DNA from: Acidovorax sp. MR-S7
Lineage (GTDB): Bacteria > Pseudomonadota > Gammaproteobacteria > Burkholderiales > Burkholderiaceae_C
DNA: 64,000 nucleotides
Direction: 5' to 3'
Assembly: GCF_000400995.2 (NCBI RefSeq)
Contig: NZ_DF238891.1
Coordinates: 1 to 64,000, forward strand
Below the pieces are notes generated by a model. The model was not told the origin of the DNA and did no database searches. It saw only the letters and a list, made by a program, of their open reading frames with translations. Numbering within the stretch: position 1 is the stretch's first letter; every line of letters begins with the position of its first letter. Below, in pieces: positions 8,613-16,438 of the stretch. Made by a program: the position numbers and the translations under genes.

Positions 8613-9602
8613 ATGAACCTTTCACCCCTTCCTTCCCGCGGCCGCCGCCTGCTGCTGGCCGCAGCCCTTGGGGCCTGCGCCTGGGCCGCTGCCGCCAGCC
8701 CGGCCGCGGCGCAGGCATATCCTTCCAAGCCGGTGACCGTGGTCGTGCCCTTTGCGGCGGGCGGCACGGTGGACAAGGTAGCACGGCAGGTGCAGCAGGT
8801 GCTCCAGGACAAGCTGGGACAGTCCGTCATCATCGACAACCGCGGCGGGGCGGGCGGCACCATCGGCATGGCACATGTGGCCAAGTCGGCTCCTGACGGC
8901 TACACGGTGGCGATGGTCTTCGACTCCTACGCTACCGAGCAGCACATGTACCCGCGCCTGCCCTACAGCCACGAGCGCGACCTGACGGGTGTGTCGTACA
9001 TGGTGCGCTCGCCCATGGTGCTGGCGGTGAACGCGGCCAGCCCGTACCAGACCCTGGCGGACTACATCGCCACGGCGAAAAAGAGCGGCGTGTCGTTCGC
9101 GTCGGTGGGGTCGGGCAGCTCCAACCACCTCGCGGCGGAGTTGTTCCACCAGACCGCGGGCACGAGCGGCATCCATACTCCCTACAAGGGCGGTGGTCCG
9201 GCGGTGTCGGACCTGATCGGCGGCCATGTGGACTCCATCATCGCCAGCCTGCCGCTGGTGCTGCAGCATATTCAGAGCGGCAAGCTGCGTGCTCTCGCGG
9301 TGACCGCTCCGCGGCGCGTATCCGCGCTGCCCGGGGTGCCGGCGATTGCCGAGACCTTCCCGGGGTTCGAGATCTATTCCTGGGTGGGCATGGTCGCTCC
9401 GGCGAAGGCCCCCGAAGCCGTGCTGGACACGCTGGCGGCAGCGACCACCGCCGCTTTGCGTGATCCGGGTGTCGCTCAGCGCATGCAGGAATCCGGCTTC
9501 GAGGTGGTCGCGGGTGGACGTGAGGAGATGAATCGCCTCGTGCGCTCGGAATCCGTCCGCTGGGGCCAACTGATCCGCAAGCTCAACATCACTGCGCAAT
9601 GA
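8613..9602 (+). CDS. Bug/TctC family tripartite tricarboxylate substrate-binding protein
   Basis: The 329-residue product has an N-terminal signal peptide (arginine-rich start, long Ala/Leu core, AAAQA cleavage region near residue 34) followed by YPSKPVTVVVPFAAGGTVD, the typical start of Bug proteins, and the IDNRGGAGGTIG and PDGYT blocks. Such periplasmic proteins capture carboxylates or aromatic acids for TctAB-type permeases, or act as orphan sensors. No tctA or tctB is present here. CAGGAGAC just upstream of the ATG is a good ribosome binding site. It overlaps the next gene by four bases. Confidence 0.92.
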   Translation: MNLSPLPSRGRRLLLAAALGACAWAAAASPAAAQAYPSKPVTVVVPFAAGGTVDKVARQVQQVLQDKLGQSVIIDNRGGAGGTIGMAHVAKSAPDGYTVAMVFDSYATEQHMYPRLPYSHERDLTGVSYMVRSPMVLAVNAASPYQTLADYIATAKKSGVSFASVGSGSSNHLAAELFHQTAGTSGIHTPYKGGGPAVSDLIGGHVDSIIASLPLVLQHIQSGKLRALAVTAPRRVSALPGVPAIAETFPGFEIYSWVGMVAPAKAPEAVLDTLAAATTAALRDPGVAQRMQESGFEVVAGGREEMNRLVRSESVRWGQLIRKLNITAQ

Positions 9603-10678
9603 CGATACGCACTGCATTCACCTACCAGGCGCGCGCGCAGCGCGTCGTGTTCGGCGCGGGCAGCCTGGCCCGGCTTCCCGAGGAAATGCACGCACTGGGG
9701 CTGTGCCGGGCACTGGTGCTGTGCACGCCGGCGCAGCGTGCCCAGGCCGAGCAGGTGGCCGTGCTGATCGGCCCGGCCCAGGTGGCCGGTGTGTTCGATC
9801 AGGCCGTGATGCACGTGCCCATCGGCACTGCCCACGCTGCGCGCGAGGCGGCGCGCGCACGGGGAGCGGACTGTGCTATTGCCATCGGCGGGGGCTCGAC
9901 CATTGGCTTGGGCAAGGCCATTGCGTTGGATACGGATCTGCCCGTGCTGGCTGTGCCCACCACCTACGCGGGTTCGGAGATGACGCCTATCTACGGCATC
10001 ACGGAGGATGGCCTGAAGCGGACCGGCAAGGACGACCGTGTGCTGCCGCGCAGCGTGGTCTATGACCCCCTGCTCACCGGAGGCCTGCCGCTGGCCCTGA
10101 GCGTGACCAGCGCCATCAACGCCATCGCCCACGCGGCCGAGGGGCTGTATGCGATGGATGGCAATCCGGTCATGGACCTGATGGCGCAGGAGGGTATCCG
10201 CGCGCTTGCACAAGCCATCCCCGCCCTTCATGCGGGAAGCCTCGACGGCGCTTCCAGCGCGCGCGCCGGCGCGCTCTATGGGGCCTGGCTGTGCGGTGCG
10301 GTGCTGGGCAGCGTGGGCATGGCGCTGCACCACAAGCTCTGCCACACCCTGGGCGGCAGCTTCAACCTGCCCCACGCGGAGGTGCACACGGTGGTGCTGC
10401 CGCATGCCCTGGCCTACAACGGCCCGGCCGCGCCGCTGGCCATGGAGCGCATTGCGCGGGCGCTGGATGCGCCGCACGCAGCGCAGGGCGTGTATGACTT
10501 GGCGCAGCGCCATGGCGCTCCGGTGGCGCTGCGCGACATTGGCATGCGGGAGGCCGATCTGGAGCGCGCCTGTGATATCGCCCTGCAGACGCCCTATCCC
10601 AACCCGCGCCCGCTGGAGCGGGCGGCGTTGCGGCAACTGCTGCAGGACGCATACGAAGGGCGGAGGCCACTCCGTTAG
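9599..10678 (+). CDS. maleylacetate reductase (iron-containing alcohol dehydrogenase family)
   Basis: The 359-residue protein carries the NAD-binding AIGGGSTIGLGKAIAL motif, the PTTYAGSEMTPIYGIT block characteristic of maleylacetate reductases, and the metal/catalytic histidine region HHKLCHTLGGSFNLPHAEVH near residue 250. These enzymes reduce maleylacetate to 3-oxoadipate in hydroxyquinol, resorcinol and chloroaromatic pathways. The ATG overlaps the stop of the Bug gene (ATGA), implying co-translation. No ring-cleavage dioxygenase is seen in the window, so the upstream pathway must be encoded elsewhere or the substrate differs. Confidence 0.88.
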   Translation: MTIRTAFTYQARAQRVVFGAGSLARLPEEMHALGLCRALVLCTPAQRAQAEQVAVLIGPAQVAGVFDQAVMHVPIGTAHAAREAARARGADCAIAIGGGSTIGLGKAIALDTDLPVLAVPTTYAGSEMTPIYGITEDGLKRTGKDDRVLPRSVVYDPLLTGGLPLALSVTSAINAIAHAAEGLYAMDGNPVMDLMAQEGIRALAQAIPALHAGSLDGASSARAGALYGAWLCGAVLGSVGMALHHKLCHTLGGSFNLPHAEVHTVVLPHALAYNGPAAPLAMERIARALDAPHAAQGVYDLAQRHGAPVALRDIGMREADLERACDIALQTPYPNPRPLERAALRQLLQDAYEGRRPLR

Positions 10679-10711
10679 ATTGATGGGCTGCCAAACATAG
10701 AAAGACTGTCC

Positions 10712-11908
10712 ATGCGCCCACCGTCCGACCTGTTGATCCGCAACGTCCGCCCCCTGGGCGGAGCGCCTGCCGACGTGCTCTTGCGCGCGGGCTGCATCGC
10801 CGCCGTCGGCCCCGCGCTGGCCGCACCCGCGGGCTGCGCAGTGGAGGAGGGCGGCGGCGCGCTTCTGCTGCCCGGCCTGGTTGAGAGCCACACGCACCTG
10901 GACAAGACGATGTGGGGCATGGACTGGTACCGCAACGAGGTTGGCCCGCGCCTCACCGACAAGATCGACAACGAGCGCGCCTGGCGCGCCGCCAGCGGGC
11001 ACGACGCGGGCGCGCAGTCGCTCGCGCTGGCCCGGGCCTTCCTGGCGCGCGGCACCACGTGCGTGCGCACGCACGTGGACGTGGACACGCAGGCCGGCCT
11101 GCGCCATGTGGAGGGCGTGTTGCGCACGCGCGCCGCGCTGCAGGCGGTGCAGCGCATCCAGGTGGCGGCGTTTCCGCAGTCCGGCCTGCTGGGCCGCCTC
11201 GGCACGGCCGAGCTGCTGGAGGCGGCGCTGGCCGCCGGGGCCGACGTGCTGGGCGGGCTGGACCCGTGCGCCATCGACGGCGACCCGGTGCGCTCGCTGG
11301 ACACGCTGTTTGCCATCGCCGAGCGGCGCGGAGTGCCGCTGGACATCCACCTGCACGAGCCGGGCGCCATGGGCGCGTTCTCGCTCGGGCTGGTTTTGGA
11401 GCGCACCGCCGCGCTGGGCCTGCAGGGGCGGGTGGCGGTCAGCCACGGCTTCTGCCTGGGCGACGTGCCCGAGGCCGAAGGCCGCGCGCTGCTGGAGCGC
11501 ATGGCGCGCCTGGGCGTGGCGCTGGTCACCAGCGCGCCGCCATCGCGGCCCGTGCCGCCGCTGAAGATGTGCCTGGAGGTCGGCGTGGTGGTGGCGGGCG
11601 GCAACGACGGCATCCGCGACGCCTGGACGCCCTACGGCAGCCCCGACATGCTGGAGCGTGCCATGTTCATCGGCCTGCGCCACAACCTGCGCCGCGACGA
11701 CGAGATCGCGCTGGCGCTCGGCTGCGTGACGCAGGCCGGCGCGCAGGCCTGCGGCTTCTCGGATTACGGCCTGGCGCCCGGCTGCCGGGCCGACCTGGTG
11801 CTGGTGGATGCGCAGGCCGTGGCACACGCGGTGGTGGCGCGGCCCGTGCGCAGGCTGGTGGTGTCGGGCGGGCGCATCGTGGCGCGCGGTGGCGAATTGA
11901 TCGTTTAG
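10712..11908 (+). CDS. amidohydrolase family protein (cytosine deaminase-like)
   Basis: The 398-residue protein is a TIM-barrel metal hydrolase: the metal motif is ESHTHLDKTMW near residue 60, the later ligands lie in DIHLHEPG and VSHGFCLG, and the catalytic aspartate is in GGNDGIRDAWTP. The HLDKT form of the motif points to the CodA/N-isopropylammelide group rather than dihydroorotases. It is third in the LysR-linked set, so it may remove an amino group or open an amide on an N-containing aromatic whose carbon skeleton ends at maleylacetate. That pathway link is inference. Its stop overlaps the end of the convergent GST gene. Confidence 0.8.
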   Translation: MRPPSDLLIRNVRPLGGAPADVLLRAGCIAAVGPALAAPAGCAVEEGGGALLLPGLVESHTHLDKTMWGMDWYRNEVGPRLTDKIDNERAWRAASGHDAGAQSLALARAFLARGTTCVRTHVDVDTQAGLRHVEGVLRTRAALQAVQRIQVAAFPQSGLLGRLGTAELLEAALAAGADVLGGLDPCAIDGDPVRSLDTLFAIAERRGVPLDIHLHEPGAMGAFSLGLVLERTAALGLQGRVAVSHGFCLGDVPEAEGRALLERMARLGVALVTSAPPSRPVPPLKMCLEVGVVVAGGNDGIRDAWTPYGSPDMLERAMFIGLRHNLRRDDEIALALGCVTQAGAQACGFSDYGLAPGCRADLVLVDAQAVAHAVVARPVRRLVVSGGRIVARGGELIV

Positions 11909-12588
11909 CGCCCCAGCCGGTACGGCTCCTCGAATTCGCGGAAGTCGGCTTCGGCCAGTGCGCCGTCGATCCATGCCTTCACGCCGGGCAGCGCCTGCAC
12001 GCGCTGCACGTAGGCGGCGATGGCTTCCGGCAGCGGCAGGGCGTAGGTGGCCAGGCGCATGCATACGGGGGCGTAGAACGCGTCGGCGATGGTGAAGGCG
12101 CCGAACAGCATGGGGCCGCCGTGCTGCTCCAGCAGCGCGCTCCACATCTGCACCAGGCGCTGCACGTCGGCGCGCACGCCGGCCTGATCGCGCCAGAGCA
12201 GGGCGCCCACCTCGGGCAGGCGCGCCTCGATGTTCATCGGGCAGTGGCTGCGCAGCGCGGTGAAGCCGCTGTGCATCTCGGCCGTGACGCTGCGTGCGCG
12301 GGCGCGCGCGGCCTTGTCCTGTGGCCACAGGTGCTTGTCGGGGTGCGCCTCGGCCACGTATTCGGCGATCGCCAGGCTGTCCCACACGCTCACGCCGCCA
12401 TCGACCAGCACGGGCACCTTGGCCGTGGGAGACACGGCCTGGAGCTGGCGCTTGAATTGCGAGCCGGCGTCGAAGCTGTCGAAGCGCACGGGCACTTCCT
12501 CGAAGGCGATGCCTGCCTGGCGCAGCAGCACCCAGGGGCGCATGGACCAAGACGAATAGTTCTTGTTGCCGATGTAGAGCTGGAGCAT
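11905..12588 (-). CDS. glutathione S-transferase family protein
   Basis: The 227-residue product starts with LQLYIGNKNYSSWSMRPWVLLRQAGIAF, the thioredoxin-like GST N-domain with a serine-rich glutathione site, has the VPVLVDGG cis-proline and DSLAIAEYV motif, and an all-helical C-domain with FTIADAFYAP. The closest general group is the YfcF/zeta-like cytosolic GSTs. The substrate is unknown. It is transcribed alone and converges on the amidohydrolase gene with overlapping stop codons. Confidence 0.9.
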   Translation of the reverse strand: MLQLYIGNKNYSSWSMRPWVLLRQAGIAFEEVPVRFDSFDAGSQFKRQLQAVSPTAKVPVLVDGGVSVWDSLAIAEYVAEAHPDKHLWPQDKAARARARSVTAEMHSGFTALRSHCPMNIEARLPEVGALLWRDQAGVRADVQRLVQMWSALLEQHGGPMLFGAFTIADAFYAPVCMRLATYALPLPEAIAAYVQRVQALPGVKAWIDGALAEADFREFEEPYRLGR

Positions 12589-12658
12589 GGTGAGCCTTTT
12601 TTGGTGGAGCCAGGTATGCGTTACATGCAGCACTGAAGGCGGGTGCGGCCCAGGCGCG

Positions 12659-12752
12659 GGTAGCCGCGCAAGGGCCGCCCCGCCGCGCTGGCTGCGTCCT
12701 CCCTCCCACGCGGAGCGTGAGAGAGGGGGGAAGACGCGAAGCGTCTCAGGGG
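12659..12752 (-). repeat. dispersed repeat B, copy 1
   Basis: In the minus direction it carries CCCTGAGACGCTTCGCGTC, TCTCTCACGC, GCGTGGGAGG, GCCAGCGCGGCGGGGCGGCC and CTTGCGCGGC in that order. The same blocks recur at 33706 in the plus orientation. It fills the space between the GST start and the end of the cyclo-ligase gene. Confidence 0.8.
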
Positions 12753-12760
12753 AGTGTTCC

Positions 12761-13333
12761 TCATACCGGCCAGACGACGCCGTTGTCGTTGAGGATGGCG
12801 TCGAGCGGCAGGTCGTGCGGCTCGGGCTCGAAGTCGTCCAGGTAGCCCACGGTGTAGCCCAGCCCCACGGTGGCCGGGCGCGGCTGCAGGCTGGCCAGCG
12901 TGCGGTCGTAGAAGCCGCCGCCGTAGCCCAGGCGGTAGCCGCCAGGGCCGTAGCCCACGCAGGGCACGAAAAGCAGCGTTGGCACGATCAGCTCGGTGTC
13001 CTTGGGCTTGGGGATGCCGTAGGCGTCTTCCTCCATGGGGCAGCCGGGGTACCAGGCGTGGAAGGTGAGGGTCTTGTGCGCCTTGTTCACCACGGGCAGG
13101 CCGATACGGCGGCGCTGGGGCTCGTCGAGCAACTCGCCGTCTTCCTTCCAGCGGTGCAGGGCGGGCAGGGGGTCGAATTCGCCCTTGATGGGCCAGTAGG
13201 CGCCGATCACAGTGTCGCTCTGGTTCAGCAGCCACAGGCGCATCACGCGCTGCAGCGCGTCGGCCCGCTGCAGGCGGTCGGGCAGGTTCAGGCGCTCTTC
13301 TACCAGTGCGCGACGCAGGGCTGCTTTGTCCAT
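12761..13333 (-). CDS. 5-formyltetrahydrofolate cyclo-ligase
   Basis: The 190-residue protein converts 5-formyl-THF to 5,10-methenyl-THF with ATP. Family features are the N-terminal KAALRRALVEERLNL helix, YWPIKGEFDPLPAL, the GIPKPKDTELI block and the signature VGYGPGGYRLGYGGGFYDRTL. An in-frame ATG 14 codons upstream would reach into the slt gene on the other strand, and the family starts at the KAALRR helix, so the inner ATG was chosen. The start lies only 14 bp from that of the divergent transglycosylase. Confidence 0.93.
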   Translation of the reverse strand: MDKAALRRALVEERLNLPDRLQRADALQRVMRLWLLNQSDTVIGAYWPIKGEFDPLPALHRWKEDGELLDEPQRRRIGLPVVNKAHKTLTFHAWYPGCPMEEDAYGIPKPKDTELIVPTLLFVPCVGYGPGGYRLGYGGGFYDRTLASLQPRPATVGLGYTVGYLDDFEPEPHDLPLDAILNDNGVVWPV

Positions 13334-13335
13334 TA

Positions 13336-13341
13336 CATAAT
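13336..13341 (+). promoter_or_regulatory. -10-like hexamer next to the slt start
   Basis: CATAAT ends six bases before the ATG of the lytic transglycosylase gene. If used, transcription would begin at or within a base or two of the start codon. No good -35 box is visible. Confidence 0.3.
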
Positions 13342-13347
13342 TCCCGG

Positions 13348-15333
13348 ATGCAATTGCTGCCGAAGATTTTGACACCGCTCGTCGCTGCCGCGGCGATCGC
13401 CCTGGCAGCGCCGCTGGCCATGGCGCAAAACCGCGGCGACGAGGCCCTGCTGGAGATGCGCCAGGCCTTCCGCAAGAGCGACCGGCCCAAGCTCGCCGGG
13501 CTGCTGCCCGCCGCGCGCGGCCATGTGCTGGAGCCCTGGGCCGCCTACTGGGAACTGCGCGCGCGGCTGGAGGAGGCGCAGCCTGCCGAGGTGGAGGCCT
13601 TCCTGCGCCGCTGGGCCGGCACCTACCAGGAGGACCGGCTGCGCAACGACTGGCTGCTGCTGCTCGGCCAGCGCCGCGAGTGGGACCGGTTCGCCGAGGT
13701 GCACCCGCACTTTCGCATGTCGGACGACCGCGAGGTGCGTTGCTACGCGCTGGTGATCGACCAGCTCAAGGGCACCGCCGCCGAGGATGCGGGCGCCGAG
13801 GTGCTGCGCAACTGGTACGCGCTGCGCGACGTGGACGACGGCTGCTCCAACGCTGCCGCCGAGATGCTCGCCGCCAAGAAGATCAAGCCCATCGACGTGT
13901 GGCGCAAGGCGCGCCAGGCCGCAGAGGCCAACCGCCTGCGCGCCGCGCGCAAGGCGGTGGAGATCGTCGCGCCCGATGCGCTGCCGCAGCTGCGCGAGGC
14001 GCTCGACGCGCCCACCAAGTACCTCACCGGCCGCGCCACGGCCCGGGGCAAGGAGCGGCAGGAGCTGGTGGTGCTGGCCCTGGTGCGCATGGCCATGAGC
14101 GACACGGCCGCCGCCGCGCGCCTGCTCGACAGCAAGTGGGGCCCGCAGCTCTCGCCCGAGGAGCGCAACTGGCTCTGGGGCCTGATCGGCAAGCAGTCGG
14201 CCATCGCGCTGTCGCCCGATGCGCTGGGCTACTTCGGCAATGCGAGCCGCGACGCCGACCTGACCGATGACATGCTGGCCTGGAAGACGCGCGCCGCGCT
14301 GCGCGCCGGCCAGTGGAAGCTGGCCGGCCGCAGCATCGACGCCATGAGCCCCGCGGCGCGCCAGGACAGTGCCTGGACCTACTGGAGGGCGCGCGCGCTG
14401 ATGTCCAACCGCCCCGGTGACGAGGACCGCGTCAACGCCCGCCGCCTGTTCGAGAGCATCGCCGGCACCACGGGCTTCTACGAGCAGCTGGCGCTGGAAG
14501 AGCTGGGCGAGCGCGTGGTGCCTCCGCCCGCGCCCGCGCCGCTGAGCGACGAGGAAAAGGCCGCCGCGCGCGCCAACCCGGGCCTGAACCGGGCGCTGTA
14601 CGCCATCCTGCTGGGCTTGCGCAGCGAGGGCGTGCGCGAGTGGAACTACACCACCAACCTGCACACCCCCGGCGGCATGGGCGAGCGCGATCTGCTGGCA
14701 GCGGCCGACTTCGCCTGCCGGCAGGAGGTGTGGGACCGCTGCATCAACACCAGCGAGCGCACCAAGGGCGTGATCGACATGGCGCAGCGCTTTCCCATGC
14801 CGTTCCGCGGCGCGGTGGTGGAGCGTGCGCAGGGCATCGGGCTGGACCCGGCCTACGTCTACGGCCTGATCCGGCAGGAAAGCCGCTTCATCATGGACGC
14901 GCGCTCGGGCGTGGGCGCCTCGGGCCTCATGCAGGTCATGCCGGCCACGGCGCGCTGGACGGCGCGCAAGATCGGCCTGGCGGGCTTCACGCCGGACCAG
15001 ATCTACGACCGCGACACCAACATCACCATCGGCACGGCCTACCTCAAGCTGGCGCTGGACGACTTCGACGGCTCCATGCCGCTGGCCGCCGCCGCCTACA
15101 ACGCCGGGCCGGGCCGCCCGCGCAACTGGCGCAACGGGCCGGTGATCGACGCGGCCATCTGGGCGGAGAACGTGCCCTTCACCGAGACGCGCGACTACGT
15201 GAAGAAGGTGCTGGCCAACACGGTGAACTACGCGGCCATCCTCACGGGGCAGCCGCAGTCGCTCAAGAGCCGGCTGGGCCTCGTCGGCCCGCGCGACGCG
15301 GGGCGCCCGGAGCCCAACAAGGATTTGCCCTGA
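13348..15333 (+). CDS. slt: soluble lytic murein transglycosylase
   Basis: The 661-residue periplasmic enzyme cleaves peptidoglycan glycan strands to 1,6-anhydromuropeptides. It has a signal peptide (about residues 1-27, ending LAMAQ), a long alpha-helical superhelical domain as in Slt70, and a C-terminal SLT/lysozyme-like domain with IRQESRF (catalytic Glu511), SGLMQVMPATA and AAYNAGPGRPRNW. The size fits the Slt family. The start follows an unusually short leader and an upstream in-frame ATG would overlap the cyclo-ligase gene, so the ATG before the signal peptide was chosen. Repeat A follows its stop. Confidence 0.93.
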   Translation: MQLLPKILTPLVAAAAIALAAPLAMAQNRGDEALLEMRQAFRKSDRPKLAGLLPAARGHVLEPWAAYWELRARLEEAQPAEVEAFLRRWAGTYQEDRLRNDWLLLLGQRREWDRFAEVHPHFRMSDDREVRCYALVIDQLKGTAAEDAGAEVLRNWYALRDVDDGCSNAAAEMLAAKKIKPIDVWRKARQAAEANRLRAARKAVEIVAPDALPQLREALDAPTKYLTGRATARGKERQELVVLALVRMAMSDTAAAARLLDSKWGPQLSPEERNWLWGLIGKQSAIALSPDALGYFGNASRDADLTDDMLAWKTRAALRAGQWKLAGRSIDAMSPAARQDSAWTYWRARALMSNRPGDEDRVNARRLFESIAGTTGFYEQLALEELGERVVPPPAPAPLSDEEKAAARANPGLNRALYAILLGLRSEGVREWNYTTNLHTPGGMGERDLLAAADFACRQEVWDRCINTSERTKGVIDMAQRFPMPFRGAVVERAQGIGLDPAYVYGLIRQESRFIMDARSGVGASGLMQVMPATARWTARKIGLAGFTPDQIYDRDTNITIGTAYLKLALDDFDGSMPLAAAAYNAGPGRPRNWRNGPVIDAAIWAENVPFTETRDYVKKVLANTVNYAAILTGQPQSLKSRLGLVGPRDAGRPEPNKDLP

Positions 15334-15334
15334 T

Positions 15335-15393
15335 GCTATCGAATAAGGAGCTGCTGGCGCTTGCTGCATAAGCGCCAGAGGTCGATTCGGCTT
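15335..15393 (+). repeat. palindromic repeat A, copy at the slt/piuC junction
   Basis: This is a diverged copy: AATAAGGAGCTGCT, GGCGCTTGCTG, TAAGCGCC and GGTCGATTCGGCTT occur in the usual order, with compensating arms GGCGCTT/AAGCGCC. It fills the convergent space between two 3' ends. Confidence 0.75.
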
Positions 15394-15408
15394 GGATCCA
15401 GGCGCCGC

Positions 15409-16089
15409 CTACACCTCGGCCCACAGGCGCAGCAGGTTGTGGTAATGCCCCGTCAGCGTGACCGTCTCGGGCGTCTCGCCCAGGCGCGCGCGCAACTGCT
15501 GGATGGCCTGGTCCATCTCGAACAGCATGGCGCGGCGTGCGTCGTCGCGCACCATGCTCTGCGACCAGAAGAACGAGCACACGCGCTCGCCGCGCGTGAC
15601 GGGCTCCACGCGGTGCAGGCTGGTGGCGGGGTAGACGATCAGGTCGCCCGCGGGCAGCTTGACCTCGTGCGTGCCGTAGGCGTCCACCACCACCAGCTCG
15701 CCGCCGTCGTAGTCCTCGGGGTCGCAGAGGAACAGCGTGCTCGACACGTCGGTGCGCAGCCACCCGGGCGCGCCCGGCACGCGGCGCACCGAGCCGTCCA
15801 CGTGCAGGCCGTAGGTCTCGCCGCCCGCGTAGCGGTTGAAGAGCGGCGGCGCCGTGCGCGCGGGCAGCGCCGCGGCGAAGAAGACCGGGTTGGCCGCGAG
15901 GGCCTGCAGGATCACCTGGCCCTGCGCGATCGACACCGGCGAGGTGTCGGGCAACTGCCGGTTGCGCTTGACCTGCGCGCCTTGGCTGCCGGCGGTGGCG
16001 CGGCCGTCCACCCAGTCGGCGGCGTCGATGGCGGCGCGCATCTGGCGCACCTGCTCGCGCGTGAGCACCTGGGGGATGTGCAGCATCAT
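15409..16089 (-). CDS. piuC: PKHD-type Fe(II)/2-oxoglutarate hydroxylase (PiuC/YbiX)
   Basis: The 226-residue protein has exactly the family's usual length. The iron ligands are His96 and Asp98 in GLHVDGS and His159 in [10 protein letters not shown], with a downstream arginine for 2-oxoglutarate. PiuC/YbiX genes sit beside Fiu/PiuA-type catecholate siderophore receptors, as here, and are iron-starvation induced; the hydroxylated substrate is not established. It lies downstream of the receptor on the same strand, separated by the inverted-repeat element that could affect read-through. Confidence 0.92.
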   Translation of the reverse strand: MMLHIPQVLTREQVRQMRAAIDAADWVDGRATAGSQGAQVKRNRQLPDTSPVSIAQGQVILQALAANPVFFAAALPARTAPPLFNRYAGGETYGLHVDGSVRRVPGAPGWLRTDVSSTLFLCDPEDYDGGELVVVDAYGTHEVKLPAGDLIVYPATSLHRVEPVTRGERVCSFFWSQSMVRDDARRAMLFEMDQAIQQLRARLGETPETVTLTGHYHNLLRLWAEV

Positions 16090-16112
16090 GGTGGAAGCTC
16101 CTCAATGAAAAA

Positions 16113-16401
16113 GCCCCGGCGCAGGGCGTGTCATCCAATAATTCCCCACGCGCTGGCCCCGCAAGGGGGATGGATGCGCGAAGCGCGGCGCGGCCAATAG
16201 CCGCAGCTATTGGCAAGCCGTGCGACAAAGCAGACGCCCCATTGCGGAGCCAGCCCGCAGGGAGGGGCATCCGGGCGGCGCATTGCGTCGTTGCGGCTCG
16301 CTTGCGTAGCCGAGCTACGCGGCACTCACCGCGCCTAGCACTGCACCGCCCGGATGCCCCTCGCGTGGTGAATTATTGGATGACGCGCCCTGGGCCGGGG
16401 C
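16113..16401. mobile_element. 289-bp MITE-like element with 40-bp terminal inverted repeats
   Basis: The ends are inverted copies of each other: 37 of 40 bases match between the left arm (16113-16152) and the complement of the right arm (16362-16401), both containing TCATCCAATAATTC or its complement. A second nested pair, 16262-16286 and 16338-16362, matches at 23 of 25. No coding potential is convincing. This accounts for most of the 349 bp between piuC and the receptor gene. No flanking target duplication was recognised and no transposase is in the window. Confidence 0.7.
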
Positions 16402-16438
16402 GCAAGCGTAACGCCCGCGCGCGGGCGCCCTTGGAAAG

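Noticed and set aside
9476-12709. A very long minus-strand reading frame across the catabolic genes
   Set aside because: It is Arg/Ala/His-rich and featureless, and lies opposite three genes with clear family motifs. It is a shadow caused by high GC content.
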